NCBI GenBank assembly: GCA_965204715.1
Contig: OZ242009.1
Location: forward strand, 682,001 to 746,000
Direction: 5' to 3'
From: CATOSP01 sp965204715
Lineage (GTDB): Bacteria; Chloroflexota; Dehalococcoidia; Lucifugimonadales; UBA3495
DNA: 64,000 nucleotides
Position 1 is the first letter of the stretch. Each line of letters starts with the position of its first letter. The translations under genes were made by a program, and so were the position numbers. The notes under the pieces are model-generated. The model did not search any database. It was not told where the DNA came from and saw only the letters and a program-made list of their open reading frames with translations. Below are positions 34,467 to 42,766 of this stretch, piece by piece.

Positions 34467-35543
34467 GTGTGGGAAGCTAACGAGTCCAACCTAGACTCCA
34501 TCGCCATCGGCGCGGGCATCCTCGGCACCGGGGGCGGCGGCAACCCTTACATAGGGCAGCTCCGTGCCCGCCAGGCCATCCGCGAACACGGTCCAGTAAC
34601 CGTCCTCTCCCCCGAAGAAGTACCCGAGGACGCCCGCATAATCTGCGTCGGCGGCATCGGCGCGCCCACCGTCGGCATCGAAAAGGTCCGCGACCTCCAG
34701 TCCTACCACGCCCTCCGCGCCATCGAGGACTTCACCGGCACCACGGCCACGGCCCTCATCTCCAACGAGATCGGCGGCAGCAACTCCGTCGAACCCCTCA
34801 TTCCCGCCGCCATCGCCGGGCTACCCGTCGTCGACGCCGACGGCATGGGCCGCGCCTTCCCCGAGTTCCAGATGAAGACCTTCTTCGTCTACGGCGTCCC
34901 CTGCTGTCCCATGGCCATCGCCGACGAAAAGGGCAACAAGGTCGTCATCCCCGAGACCATCAGCGCCCGCTGGGCCGAGCGTCTGGCGCGTGCTATGACC
35001 GTCCAGATGGGCTGCGTTGCCTGCTACGCCGTCGCCCCCATGACCACCGAGCAGGTGCGCCGCACCGCCGTCCTCAACTCCCTCTCCCTGGCCCGAGACC
35101 TGGGCGACGCCGTGAAGAACGCCCAGGCCCGCAACGAAGACCCCCTGGCCGCCATTCTCTCCACCTGCCCCGGCAAGGTCCTCTTCGGCGGCAAGGTCGT
35201 CGATCTAGACCGCCGCACCACCGCCGGGTTTGCCAGGGGCAGCGTCAGCCTCGACGGACTCGGCGACTTCAACGGCGAAAGGATGCTCATCGAGTTCCAG
35301 AACGAAAACCTCATCGCCCGCCGCGAAGGACAGACCGTCTGCATCGTCCCCGACCTCATCTGCGTCGTGGACACCGAGACCGGCAACCCCGTCACCACCG
35401 AACTCCTGCGCTACGGCCTCCGCGTCACGGTCCTCGGCTTCCCTTCCCCCCACCACTGGACCACCCCCGAGGGCCTGGCCGTAGCAGGCCCCCGAGCCTT
35501 CGGCTATGATGAGGACTATACCCCGCTGATGGTTGATGATTAG
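34467..35543 (+). CDS. DUF917 family protein (S-methyl-thiohydantoin desulfurase-like)
   Basis: Starts at GTG 34467 with AGGG upstream; 358 residues. The DUF917 hallmark GAGILGTGGGGNPYIGQLRA is at the N-terminus, followed by ICVGGIGAPTVGIEK, SNEIGGSNSVEPLIPAAIAG, LPVVDADGMGRAFPEFQM and the late VPDLICVVDTETGNPVTTE. The family is regularly encoded next to hydantoinase/oxoprolinase genes, as here (36068-37627), and is thought to act on thiohydantoins or related rings. The intervening 525 bp contains at most one small ORF. Confidence 0.9.
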   Translation: MWEANESNLDSIAIGAGILGTGGGGNPYIGQLRARQAIREHGPVTVLSPEEVPEDARIICVGGIGAPTVGIEKVRDLQSYHALRAIEDFTGTTATALISNEIGGSNSVEPLIPAAIAGLPVVDADGMGRAFPEFQMKTFFVYGVPCCPMAIADEKGNKVVIPETISARWAERLARAMTVQMGCVACYAVAPMTTEQVRRTAVLNSLSLARDLGDAVKNAQARNEDPLAAILSTCPGKVLFGGKVVDLDRRTTAGFARGSVSLDGLGDFNGERMLIEFQNENLIARREGQTVCIVPDLICVVDTETGNPVTTELLRYGLRVTVLGFPSPHHWTTPEGLAVAGPRAFGYDEDYTPLMVDD

Positions 35544-35587
35544 GTCTCTATTCCAATGGAGCTTCCCCGACACTTCCATCCTTAGCG

Positions 35588-35869
35588 ATGCTAACCGGCC
35601 AAAACACCAGAGAACTTATCCAATTCCCCAAGGTCACAATTAACAAGACGCCCGCCAATGGCTATCGAGAGACAAACGGTCACAAACGTTGTGATCTGAC
35701 GTTGACCGGCGAGTTTGATACGGACGCCATCCCCAAGGCCAGTGACATCCTCCTCGCTCTCATCCCCTGGGCCTGGGAGATGATCAACCGGCACATGCCC
35801 CGGAACGTTCAGGACAATGAAGGTGTTGATGACCGTCCCTGGCGGGAATGGGCCACCGCCGAAGCTTAG
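35588..35869 (+). CDS. Possible 93-residue protein, low support
   Basis: An open frame from ATG 35588 without a good SD. Composition is plausible (KVTINKTPANGYRETNGHKR, LLALIPWAWEMINRHMPRN) but no family is recognised. It lies between the DUF917 and hydantoinase genes. It may be non-coding. Confidence 0.25.
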   Translation: MLTGQNTRELIQFPKVTINKTPANGYRETNGHKRCDLTLTGEFDTDAIPKASDILLALIPWAWEMINRHMPRNVQDNEGVDDRPWREWATAEA

Positions 35870-36067
35870 AGCCTGCCCTCGACCTGATCTGGGCGTCCCC
35901 TGAAAAACAAAGGGCAGACGCCCGCGACAGCTGCGGCTCAGCGTATAATGGGGCCGCAGCCAGACGCCCGCCACACTTCCCTTCACTGCCCTCAACCGGG
36001 CCAATGGCCGGAAATGTCCGCAGGACTAAAAGCCGCCTATTGCGAAGGCAGATTAAAGGGGGATTTC

Positions 36068-37627
36068 TTGAGAACCGGCATAGACGTAGGCGGCACCAAC
36101 ACCGACGCCGTTTTGATGGACGGCCCCAATCTGCTGGCCAGCGCCAAGGTCCCCACCACGCCCGACGTTACCTCCGGCATCATCTCCGCCCTGGAGCGGG
36201 TGCTGGCCCAAAGGCCCCCGAACACCCCAGTCACCGCTGTCATGCTGGGCACCACCCACTTCACCAACGCCCTGCTGGAGCGGCGCGGCCTCGCCCCCAC
36301 CGCCGTGGTGCGCCTCGCCCTTCCCGCCACAAGCCTGCTCCCTCCCCTGGTGGACTGGCCCGCCTCTCTGAAGGACGCCATCGGCGGCGCTGCCCACATG
36401 GTCCACGGCGGCCACGAGTTCGACGGGCGGGAGATATTCCCCCTCGATCCCTCGGAACTTAGGGAGTTCGCACAATCGCTCAAGGAAGCTGGAGTCCGGG
36501 CCGTCGCCGTCTCCGGTGTCTTCTCCCCGGTGGACACCTCCCATGAGACCGAGGCCGCCGCCATTATCCGCCAGGAAGCCCCAGATGTTCTCGTCACCAT
36601 GTCTCATGAGAACGGACGCATCGGCCTGCTGGAGCGGGAGAACGCCGCCACCCTCAACGCCTGCCTCGGCGAAATGGCCGCCCGGACCATTCAGGGCATC
36701 CGGCAGGCCCTGGCGGAGCTGGACCTGAACGTCCCCCTGTTCCTGAGCCAGAACGACGGCACCCTCATGGACTCGGACTTCGCCGCCCGGTTCCCCGTCC
36801 TCACCATTGCCTCCGGCCCCACCAACAGCATGAGGGGCGCGGCCTTCCTCTCCAGCGAGACCGACGCCATCGTGGTGGACGTTGGCGGCACCTCCACCGA
36901 CGTGGGCGCATTGGTGCGTGGCTTCCCCCGCGAGGCCGGGACCGCCGTCTCCATCGGCGGGGTCCGCACCAACTTCCGGATGCCCGACGTACTCTCCATC
37001 GCCCTGGGCGGCGGAAGCCTCGTCCGGCAAGACCACCAGACTCTTGAGCTGTCCATCGGCCCCGAGAGCGTCGGCTACCGGCTGGCTGAAGAAGCCCTGG
37101 TCTTCGGCGGCTCCACCCTGACCGCCACCGACATAGCCGTGGCCGCTGGCCGTGCCGGCATCGGCAACCCACAGAACGTCCAGGACTTGCCCGGCAGGCT
37201 GGCCCAAGCCGCAATGGATGAAATGCGCCAGCGTGTCGAGACCGCCATCGACCAGGTGAAGCTGAGCCAGGCCCCCGTACCGGTTGTCCTGGTAGGCGGC
37301 GGAAGCATCCTGCTCCCCGACAGACTGGAGGGCGCCTCCCGCGTCCTGCGCCCCCAAGACTCCGATGTGGCCAACGCCATCGGGGCAGCCATAGCCCAGG
37401 TCAGCGGCCAGGTGGAGCGGGTCTACTCCCTCGAACAGACGGGCCGCGCCGAGGCCATCGCCGCCGCCCAGCAAGAAGCCGTATCAAGGGCCATAGCAGC
37501 AGGCGCAGACCCCGCAACCGTCGAGGTAGTAGAACTCGACGAAATCCCCCTGACCTACCTCCCCAGCAACGCCACCCTCATAAGGGTCAAAGCCGCCGGA
37601 AACCTAGCCGGAGATACAGGCGCATAG
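36068..37627 (+). CDS. Hydantoinase/oxoprolinase family protein (HyuA-like)
   Basis: The best start is TTG 36068 behind AAAGGGGGAT; it places the conserved RTGIDVGGTNTDAVLMDG at the N-terminus of a 519-residue protein. Sugar-kinase/ASKHA-type phosphate motifs recur at IVVDVGGTSTDVGALVRGFP, and the hydantoinase core shows IASGPTNSMRGAAFL, SIGGVRTNFRMPDVLSIALG and VVLVGGGSILLPD. It is shorter than typical HyuA (about 690 residues), as in the compact HyuA group found with DUF917. Family members open cyclic amides in an ATP-dependent way. Partner gene: DUF917 upstream. Confidence 0.9.
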   Translation: MRTGIDVGGTNTDAVLMDGPNLLASAKVPTTPDVTSGIISALERVLAQRPPNTPVTAVMLGTTHFTNALLERRGLAPTAVVRLALPATSLLPPLVDWPASLKDAIGGAAHMVHGGHEFDGREIFPLDPSELREFAQSLKEAGVRAVAVSGVFSPVDTSHETEAAAIIRQEAPDVLVTMSHENGRIGLLERENAATLNACLGEMAARTIQGIRQALAELDLNVPLFLSQNDGTLMDSDFAARFPVLTIASGPTNSMRGAAFLSSETDAIVVDVGGTSTDVGALVRGFPREAGTAVSIGGVRTNFRMPDVLSIALGGGSLVRQDHQTLELSIGPESVGYRLAEEALVFGGSTLTATDIAVAAGRAGIGNPQNVQDLPGRLAQAAMDEMRQRVETAIDQVKLSQAPVPVVLVGGGSILLPDRLEGASRVLRPQDSDVANAIGAAIAQVSGQVERVYSLEQTGRAEAIAAAQQEAVSRAIAAGADPATVEVVELDEIPLTYLPSNATLIRVKAAGNLAGDTGA

Positions 37628-37648
37628 CCCAGGCTCCCACTCTCCGGA

Positions 37649-38077
37649 CTATGGAAATAGCAATTCCCGCAGCCCGTTTGGGGGCAGAATTGCCACGGAA
37701 AACACCGGGGCCAGCGCAAGCAAGTCACTGTCACCCGTCACCAGCGCATCCGCCCGGCCCGCCAAGGCCAATTCAAGAAAAGGACGGTCGGAGGGGTCGC
37801 GGCAATACGGAACGTCCGGAGGCTCACTAACATCAACTGGCTCACACCAAGGCAGATAGTCTTCAAGAAGCCCATTCTGCTCGGAGGCACTCAGGCCAAA
37901 CCTTGAATAGGAAAGGACTCTTCTCAGCTCGTCTCTGGTATCTCCGCCTATCAGTGGAAGGATAGCCCCGGACTTCCATGCCTCGCATAGCCAAATGAAC
38001 GACTCTGTAGAGAACACCAAAGCCGACAACAGTAAATTGGTATCGAGAACCAACCGCAGAGGGTTATGCTCGTCCAC
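37649..38077 (-). CDS. PIN-domain toxin (COG1569-type)
   Basis: The start is probably GTG 38077 (an ATG at 38095 is also in frame); about 142 residues. The PIN core is complete: RLVLDTNLLLSALVF (first Asp), TRDELRRVLSYSRFGLSASE, and CRDPSDRPFLELALAGRADA, LVTGDSDLLALA (acidic triad). It is a predicted ribonuclease toxin. The start lies within the end of the AbrB-type antitoxin gene, so the two are translated together. Confidence 0.85.
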   Translation of the reverse strand: MDEHNPLRLVLDTNLLLSALVFSTESFIWLCEAWKSGAILPLIGGDTRDELRRVLSYSRFGLSASEQNGLLEDYLPWCEPVDVSEPPDVPYCRDPSDRPFLELALAGRADALVTGDSDLLALAPVFSVAILPPNGLRELLFP

Positions 38078-38288
38078 GCGCCCAGGCCACGGCATCGGCT
38101 ATGTCGGCCTCGGTTATGCCCCGGTCGGCCAACTTCTTCCGAATGGAGTCGGCGCTTATCTTGGGAACAGGCGTCAACACGATGCGGCCATTTTCTTTGG
38201 TCACGTCGAAACACTCAGCGCCTGGGAAATCCCGCACTATCTCTTCTGGAAGGGTTATTCGGTTCCCGGACGTTAACTCAACACGCAT
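38064..38288 (-). CDS. AbrB/SpoVT-type antitoxin
   Basis: 74 residues. The swapped-hairpin AbrB DNA-binding motif is at the start: MRVELTSGNRITLPEEIVRD, then FDVTKENGRIVLTPVP. The C-terminal helical tail (IRKKLADRGITEADIADAVA) would bind the PIN toxin. Overlap with the downstream PIN gene is typical of vapBC-like operons; it should autorepress the promoter. Confidence 0.87.
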   Translation of the reverse strand: MRVELTSGNRITLPEEIVRDFPGAECFDVTKENGRIVLTPVPKISADSIRKKLADRGITEADIADAVAWARGRA

Positions 38289-38319
38289 CGGACTGACCTC
38301 CTTTCAAACCAGGTTGGAG

Positions 38320-39135
38320 CTAGAACCTAGCCTGCTGGTTGATCGTGGTGTAGGTTACGGGGCTGGTTATGGTCAGGCCCGCGTCTACGGGCAGCACCAC
38401 CCCGGTAATCCAGCGGGCCTCGTCACTGGCCAGGAACACCGCCGCATGGGCCACGTCCCATGCGGTGCCCTCTGTCCCCAGCGGAGCCGCGGTGCGCCGG
38501 TTCTCCCGCATCGACTCGTCCATGCGGGGAGCCGTCATCGGCGTGTAGAGCAGGCCCGGCGCGATGCAGTTGACCCGCACATTGTCCTTGCCGTGGTCCG
38601 CCGCCATTGAGTAGGTCAGGCCGACCACAGCCGACTTGGTGGTGGTGTATGGAGTCTGGGAGTGGGCGCGAAGCCCGGCGATGGACGAGATGTTGATGAT
38701 AGACCCGCCGCCGCTTTCGATCATCTTCGGTATGGCCGCGCCGCTGGCCAGGATCATGCTCTTCAGGTTCACCGCGATGATACGGTCCCATTCCGCTTCC
38801 GGCACGTCCACCACCGTACCCCGGCGGGATATGCCCACGTTGTTGTCCAGGATGTCCAGCCGCCCGTACCGTTCCATCGCGGCGTCAACCATGGCCTGGC
38901 ACTCCTCGGCGCTGGTAACGTCCGCTTGGAAAATGGAAGCGTCGCCCCCCTCCTCCCTGATCAACGCAAGGGTCTCCTCGGCCCGCTCCAGCATCGCATC
39001 GGCCAGCAGCACGCTGGCCCCCTCCCGTGCGAACAGCATGGCCGTGGCCTTGCCGTTGCCAATGCCGGGACCGCTGGAACCCGCGCCTGTGACGATGGCC
39101 ACCTTGCCTTCCAACCTGGGACGTCGCTCCGGCAT
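38320..39135 (-). CDS. SDR family oxidoreductase
   Basis: ATG 39135 follows AGGGAGA; 271 residues, the classical SDR length. NAD(P)-binding motif VAIVTGAGSSGPGIGNGKAT, then the structural DILDNNVGISRRG (NNVG in place of NNAG), catalytic Ser in IINISSIAGL, YTTTKSAVVGL (YxxxK) and a C-terminal AAVFLASDEARWITGVVLPV. The substrate is unknown. The tail of another SDR is left as a fragment at 21380-21501. Confidence 0.93.
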   Translation of the reverse strand: MPERRPRLEGKVAIVTGAGSSGPGIGNGKATAMLFAREGASVLLADAMLERAEETLALIREEGGDASIFQADVTSAEECQAMVDAAMERYGRLDILDNNVGISRRGTVVDVPEAEWDRIIAVNLKSMILASGAAIPKMIESGGGSIINISSIAGLRAHSQTPYTTTKSAVVGLTYSMAADHGKDNVRVNCIAPGLLYTPMTAPRMDESMRENRRTAAPLGTEGTAWDVAHAAVFLASDEARWITGVVLPVDAGLTITSPVTYTTINQQARF

Positions 39136-39292
39136 AGATAAATCTCCCTGACAACGAGTAGGTGTGCATGTCTGCCATCTAGAGTACAATCGTGTAAAAG
39201 CCGGGCGTTGTCAAGGATGGGGTTAGGTGAGGACAGTGATACACTAATTGCAACAGGACAAGCTAAGTCCAGCCAATCGAGAGCGTAGAAGA

Positions 39293-41338
39293 ATGGAATA
39301 CGACGCCACCCGCGCGTTAGAATTGCTCCGCATCGGTTCCGGAATACCTGATGCCAAATTCCGCGAGGGACAAGAGGAAGCCATCAGGCATGTCGTGGAG
39401 GGACACGGTAAGCTCTTGGTCGTGCAGAAGACCGGATGGGGCAAGAGTTTCGTCTACTTCATAGCCGCCAAGCTGTTGAGGGAAGGCGGGGCCGGGCCTT
39501 CGTTGTTGATTTCGCCGTTGCTATCACTGATGCGCAACCAGATAGCGGCGGCGGAACGTATGGGTGTGCGGGCGGTGACCATCAATTCCAATAACACCAC
39601 CGACTGGCCCTTGATAGAGGCGGCAGCCCGCAATAACCAAGTGGACACACTACTTGTTTCACCGGAACGGCTGGCCAACGATGACTTTCGAGAGAATTTC
39701 CTTCCTGATATAGCCGGACGGGTCGCAATGCTGGTGATTGATGAGGCCCACTGCATTTCTGATTGGGGCCATGACTTTCGCCCCGACTACCGGCGAATTG
39801 AACGAATTGCCCGAACTTTGCCGCCAAACGTCCAGATGCTGGGAACTACTGCCACCGCCAATAACAGGGTGTTGGACGACTTGACCGAGGTGCTTGGTCC
39901 TAACATCCAAATCATGCGCGGCGACCTGAGCAGACCCTCTCTCTTATTGCAGACTATCAAGCTACCCAGCCGGACAGAGCGATTGGCGTGGATTGCCGAA
40001 AGATTAGGTGAAATTCCCGGTTCGGGGATAATCTACACTCTGACCATTCGCGACGCCAACCAGGTATCCCGATGGCTCCAGTCTCAGGGGCTGAATGTGC
40101 AAGCATACACCAGCCGTTCCGAAAACAGGGAAGGTCTGGAACAAGACTTGATCGATAACCGTGTCAAGGCGTTGGTGGCTACGGTAGCCTTGGGTATGGG
40201 TTACGACAAACCGGACTTGGCATTTGTAATCCATTATCAGATGCCCGGCTCGGTGGTGGCCTATTACCAGCAAGTAGGCCGGGCCGGGCGAGGAGTGGAT
40301 GCTGCCTACGGGGTCCTGTTGAGCGGCTCAGAAGATACCGACATTACCGATTTCTTCATTGACAGCGCTTTTCCAACCCAGCAAGAAGTCCTGCAAATAA
40401 TCGCCGCTTTGGAGCGTGACCCTCAAGGTCTCTCTGAACCTCAGATTCTTGCGGCAGTAAATATCCGGCAAAACCGTCTAACTCAGGCCATTAAGATGCT
40501 GTCCCTTGAATCGCCCGCGCCGGTAGTCAAGCAAGGCTCCCGGTGGCAATTGACCGCATCAATGATGGGCAACGAATTTTGGGAGAGGGCCGAGCGGCTC
40601 ACCGCCCTACGCCACGAAGAGCAAGCGCAAATGCAGGATTATCTGGCGTTAGACTCTGGGCATATGGAGTTCCTCATCTGTGCACTCGACGGCACCCCAG
40701 AAGCAATACAGCAACCGGATTTACCGCTATTGCCGACTACGGTGAAGCAGGAGACCGTGCGGCAAGCCGTGGAGTTTCTGAAGCGAACCAGTTTGCCTAT
40801 CGAACCACGCAAACAGTGGTCTACGCGCCAAACGATTCCCGTGCTGCAACGAGCGGAAGAGGGCCGCACCCTATGCGTCTGGGGTGATGGAGGGTGGGGA
40901 AATCTGGTACGCTCCGACAAGTATGTACACAGCCACTTTTCAGACGAACTGGTAGCGGCTTCCGCTAACCTAGTTAAAGGGTGGAATCCGCAACCGGCAC
41001 CGGTTTGGGTGACTTGTATTCCTTCACTCAGACGCCCTTCTCTAGTCAGAGATTTTGCAGAGCGTCTAGCCACTGGTTTAGGACTACCATTTCGGGAAGC
41101 CCTGGAAAAAACTGATACCCGTCCAGAACAGAAGGAAATGGCCAACAGCGCTCAACAGGCTCAAAATGTGGAAGGTTCATTGGCTGTCGCGTCGGCTCAG
41201 CTAGCGTCTGGCCCGGTGTTGCTAGTGGACGATATAGTGGACTCGCGATGGACATTTACGATCGCTGCATCATTATTGCGCTCCAGCGGTTGCAGTGCAG
41301 TACATCCATTTGCGCTTGCTGATGCCAGCACAGGTTAA
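39293..41338 (+). CDS. RecQ-like helicase fused to a phosphoribosyltransferase domain
   Basis: About 681 residues from ATG 39293 (TTG 39248 is an alternative). Helicase motifs: Q-motif KFREGQEEAIRHVVEGHGK, Walker A QKTGWGKSF (near residue 50), DEAH VIDEAHCISDWGHDFRPDY, LGTTATA, ALGMGYDKPDLAFVIHYQMP and motif VI YQQVGRAGRG. The normal RecQ zinc/wHTH and HRDC regions are replaced. Residues about 560-681 form a ComF-type phosphoribosyltransferase with the PRPP loop VLLVDDIVDSRWT near 642. A DprA-like gene follows after 4 bp. G+C is visibly lower than in the flanks. A DNA-processing or phage-defence role is inferred. Confidence 0.88.
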   Translation: MEYDATRALELLRIGSGIPDAKFREGQEEAIRHVVEGHGKLLVVQKTGWGKSFVYFIAAKLLREGGAGPSLLISPLLSLMRNQIAAAERMGVRAVTINSNNTTDWPLIEAAARNNQVDTLLVSPERLANDDFRENFLPDIAGRVAMLVIDEAHCISDWGHDFRPDYRRIERIARTLPPNVQMLGTTATANNRVLDDLTEVLGPNIQIMRGDLSRPSLLLQTIKLPSRTERLAWIAERLGEIPGSGIIYTLTIRDANQVSRWLQSQGLNVQAYTSRSENREGLEQDLIDNRVKALVATVALGMGYDKPDLAFVIHYQMPGSVVAYYQQVGRAGRGVDAAYGVLLSGSEDTDITDFFIDSAFPTQQEVLQIIAALERDPQGLSEPQILAAVNIRQNRLTQAIKMLSLESPAPVVKQGSRWQLTASMMGNEFWERAERLTALRHEEQAQMQDYLALDSGHMEFLICALDGTPEAIQQPDLPLLPTTVKQETVRQAVEFLKRTSLPIEPRKQWSTRQTIPVLQRAEEGRTLCVWGDGGWGNLVRSDKYVHSHFSDELVAASANLVKGWNPQPAPVWVTCIPSLRRPSLVRDFAERLATGLGLPFREALEKTDTRPEQKEMANSAQQAQNVEGSLAVASAQLASGPVLLVDDIVDSRWTFTIAASLLRSSGCSAVHPFALADASTG

Positions 41339-41342
41339 GTTG

Positions 41343-42617
41343 ATGAACAACCACATATCAGACAACACGAAGGCCATTCTTCTCTTAACATCACCTTTGC
41401 TTTTGGGCAAAGGCCACAGCGACGTGCGTCCTCTGACTTTAACTGAGTACAACAAACTGGCCCGCAATCTATCCGACGCTGGAAAAGAGCCTGCCGATTT
41501 GTTGAAAATGAACCCGCGGGAAATGCTGACTGAATGGCAGTCGCGCTTCGACACTAACCGCATTGACCAGTTGTTGGAGCGGGGCTTCTTGCTCAGCCAA
41601 GCCATAGACCATTGGCAGACCAGAGCCATCTGGGTAGTCAGCAGAGCGGATGGAGAATATCCGGAGCGCATCAAGAAACGCCTCGGCTCAACATCTCCGC
41701 CAGTGCTTTACGGATGTGGAGAGGCTTCGCTGCTGGGAAACGGTGGCCTTGCAGTGGTTGGCTCACGCAAGGTGAGTGACGAGTTAGTGGAATACGCCGA
41801 TAGTATTGGCAGTTTGGCAGCCACTTCAGGCTGCACTATCCTATCCGGTGCTGCGAAAGGCGTCGACCAAGCTGCAATGCACGGGGCATTAAGGAGATGG
41901 GGAACCGCCATTGGAGTACTGACGGGCGACCTTGAAAGAGAGGTTGTGAACCGTGAACACCGCGAGACGTTGATGGAAGGCCACCTAGTTCTGATATCTC
42001 CCTACGACCCTAAGGCGGGCTTTAATGTCGGACACGCGATGCAACGCAACAAGCTGATTTATGCGCTGGCTGATGCCGGGCTCGTGATAGATTCCAGCCA
42101 TGGCGAGGGAGGCACATGGGCCGGTGCCGTAGAGCAATTGGAGAAATTTCGCTTCGTACCAGTTTATGCTCGCGGTGAGGGTGAAGTCAGTCCAGGCCTG
42201 AAAGCACTTCGTCGGAAAGGAGCACTCGCATGGCCTAACCCCGAGACGCCCGATGAGTTCAAAGCACTGCTGTCAAACGACTTCTCCACTTCTATAGAGA
42301 TGACACCCAAGCAGGCACCTCTCATCCCCATCCAGGCAGATGTAGCCAAAACCCATGACAATCAGGCAGCAGAGCGAGAGATGTTGCCGACGATACACGT
42401 AAAACAGAATGCTTTGGAACAAATACCCGCCGCAGATGCCCTGTTCGCAAAGGTTGAGGAGCTTTTGAGATCAATGGGCACGTCGATTACAGAATCCGAC
42501 GTTACCGGCTATCTCCAAGTCGAAAAAAAACAAGCGAAAGCCTGGCTTAAACGTCTGGTGAGCGAAGGGAAATATAAGAGGTTAACTAGACCCATTCGCT
42601 ACGCCAAAATTACTTAG
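41343..42617 (+). CDS. DprA/SMF-like protein
   Basis: ATG 41343 lies 4 bp after the RecQ-PRTase stop; in-frame ATGs at 41322 and 41295 would overlap it. 424 residues. An N-terminal helical part (TEYNKLARNLSDAGKEPADL) is followed by a DprA/SLOG Rossmann-like core: YPERIKKRLGSTSPPVLYGC, GGLAVVGSRKVSDELVEYAD, CTILSGAAKGVDQAAMHGAL and GTAIGVLTGDLER, then NKLIYALADAGLVIDS. The C-terminus is a winged helix (ESDVTGYLQVEKKQAKAWLK). Canonical DprA loads RecA on ssDNA. As a partner of a PRTase protein it recalls ShosA, the DprA-like antitoxin of ShosTA. Lower G+C than its neighbours. Confidence 0.87.
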   Translation: MNNHISDNTKAILLLTSPLLLGKGHSDVRPLTLTEYNKLARNLSDAGKEPADLLKMNPREMLTEWQSRFDTNRIDQLLERGFLLSQAIDHWQTRAIWVVSRADGEYPERIKKRLGSTSPPVLYGCGEASLLGNGGLAVVGSRKVSDELVEYADSIGSLAATSGCTILSGAAKGVDQAAMHGALRRWGTAIGVLTGDLEREVVNREHRETLMEGHLVLISPYDPKAGFNVGHAMQRNKLIYALADAGLVIDSSHGEGGTWAGAVEQLEKFRFVPVYARGEGEVSPGLKALRRKGALAWPNPETPDEFKALLSNDFSTSIEMTPKQAPLIPIQADVAKTHDNQAAEREMLPTIHVKQNALEQIPAADALFAKVEELLRSMGTSITESDVTGYLQVEKKQAKAWLKRLVSEGKYKRLTRPIRYAKIT

Positions 42618-42766
42618 CATAGCTCTCGATACCGTCCCCATGCGTTGACGCTCTTGGGCTCATCCCCTAAACTGGAGGTGGCGAATTTCGTCCTTGAGGG
42701 ATTGCCATTCTGAATCTTCCCTCCAGGCAAGACGCCGGACCCATCCAGGCCGGAAGTATCAAGCAT

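Noticed and set aside
39293..41338. Calling the first gene of the cassette a normal RecQ
   Set aside because: The C-terminus has a PRPP-binding loop and lacks the RecQ-C zinc site and HRDC domain.
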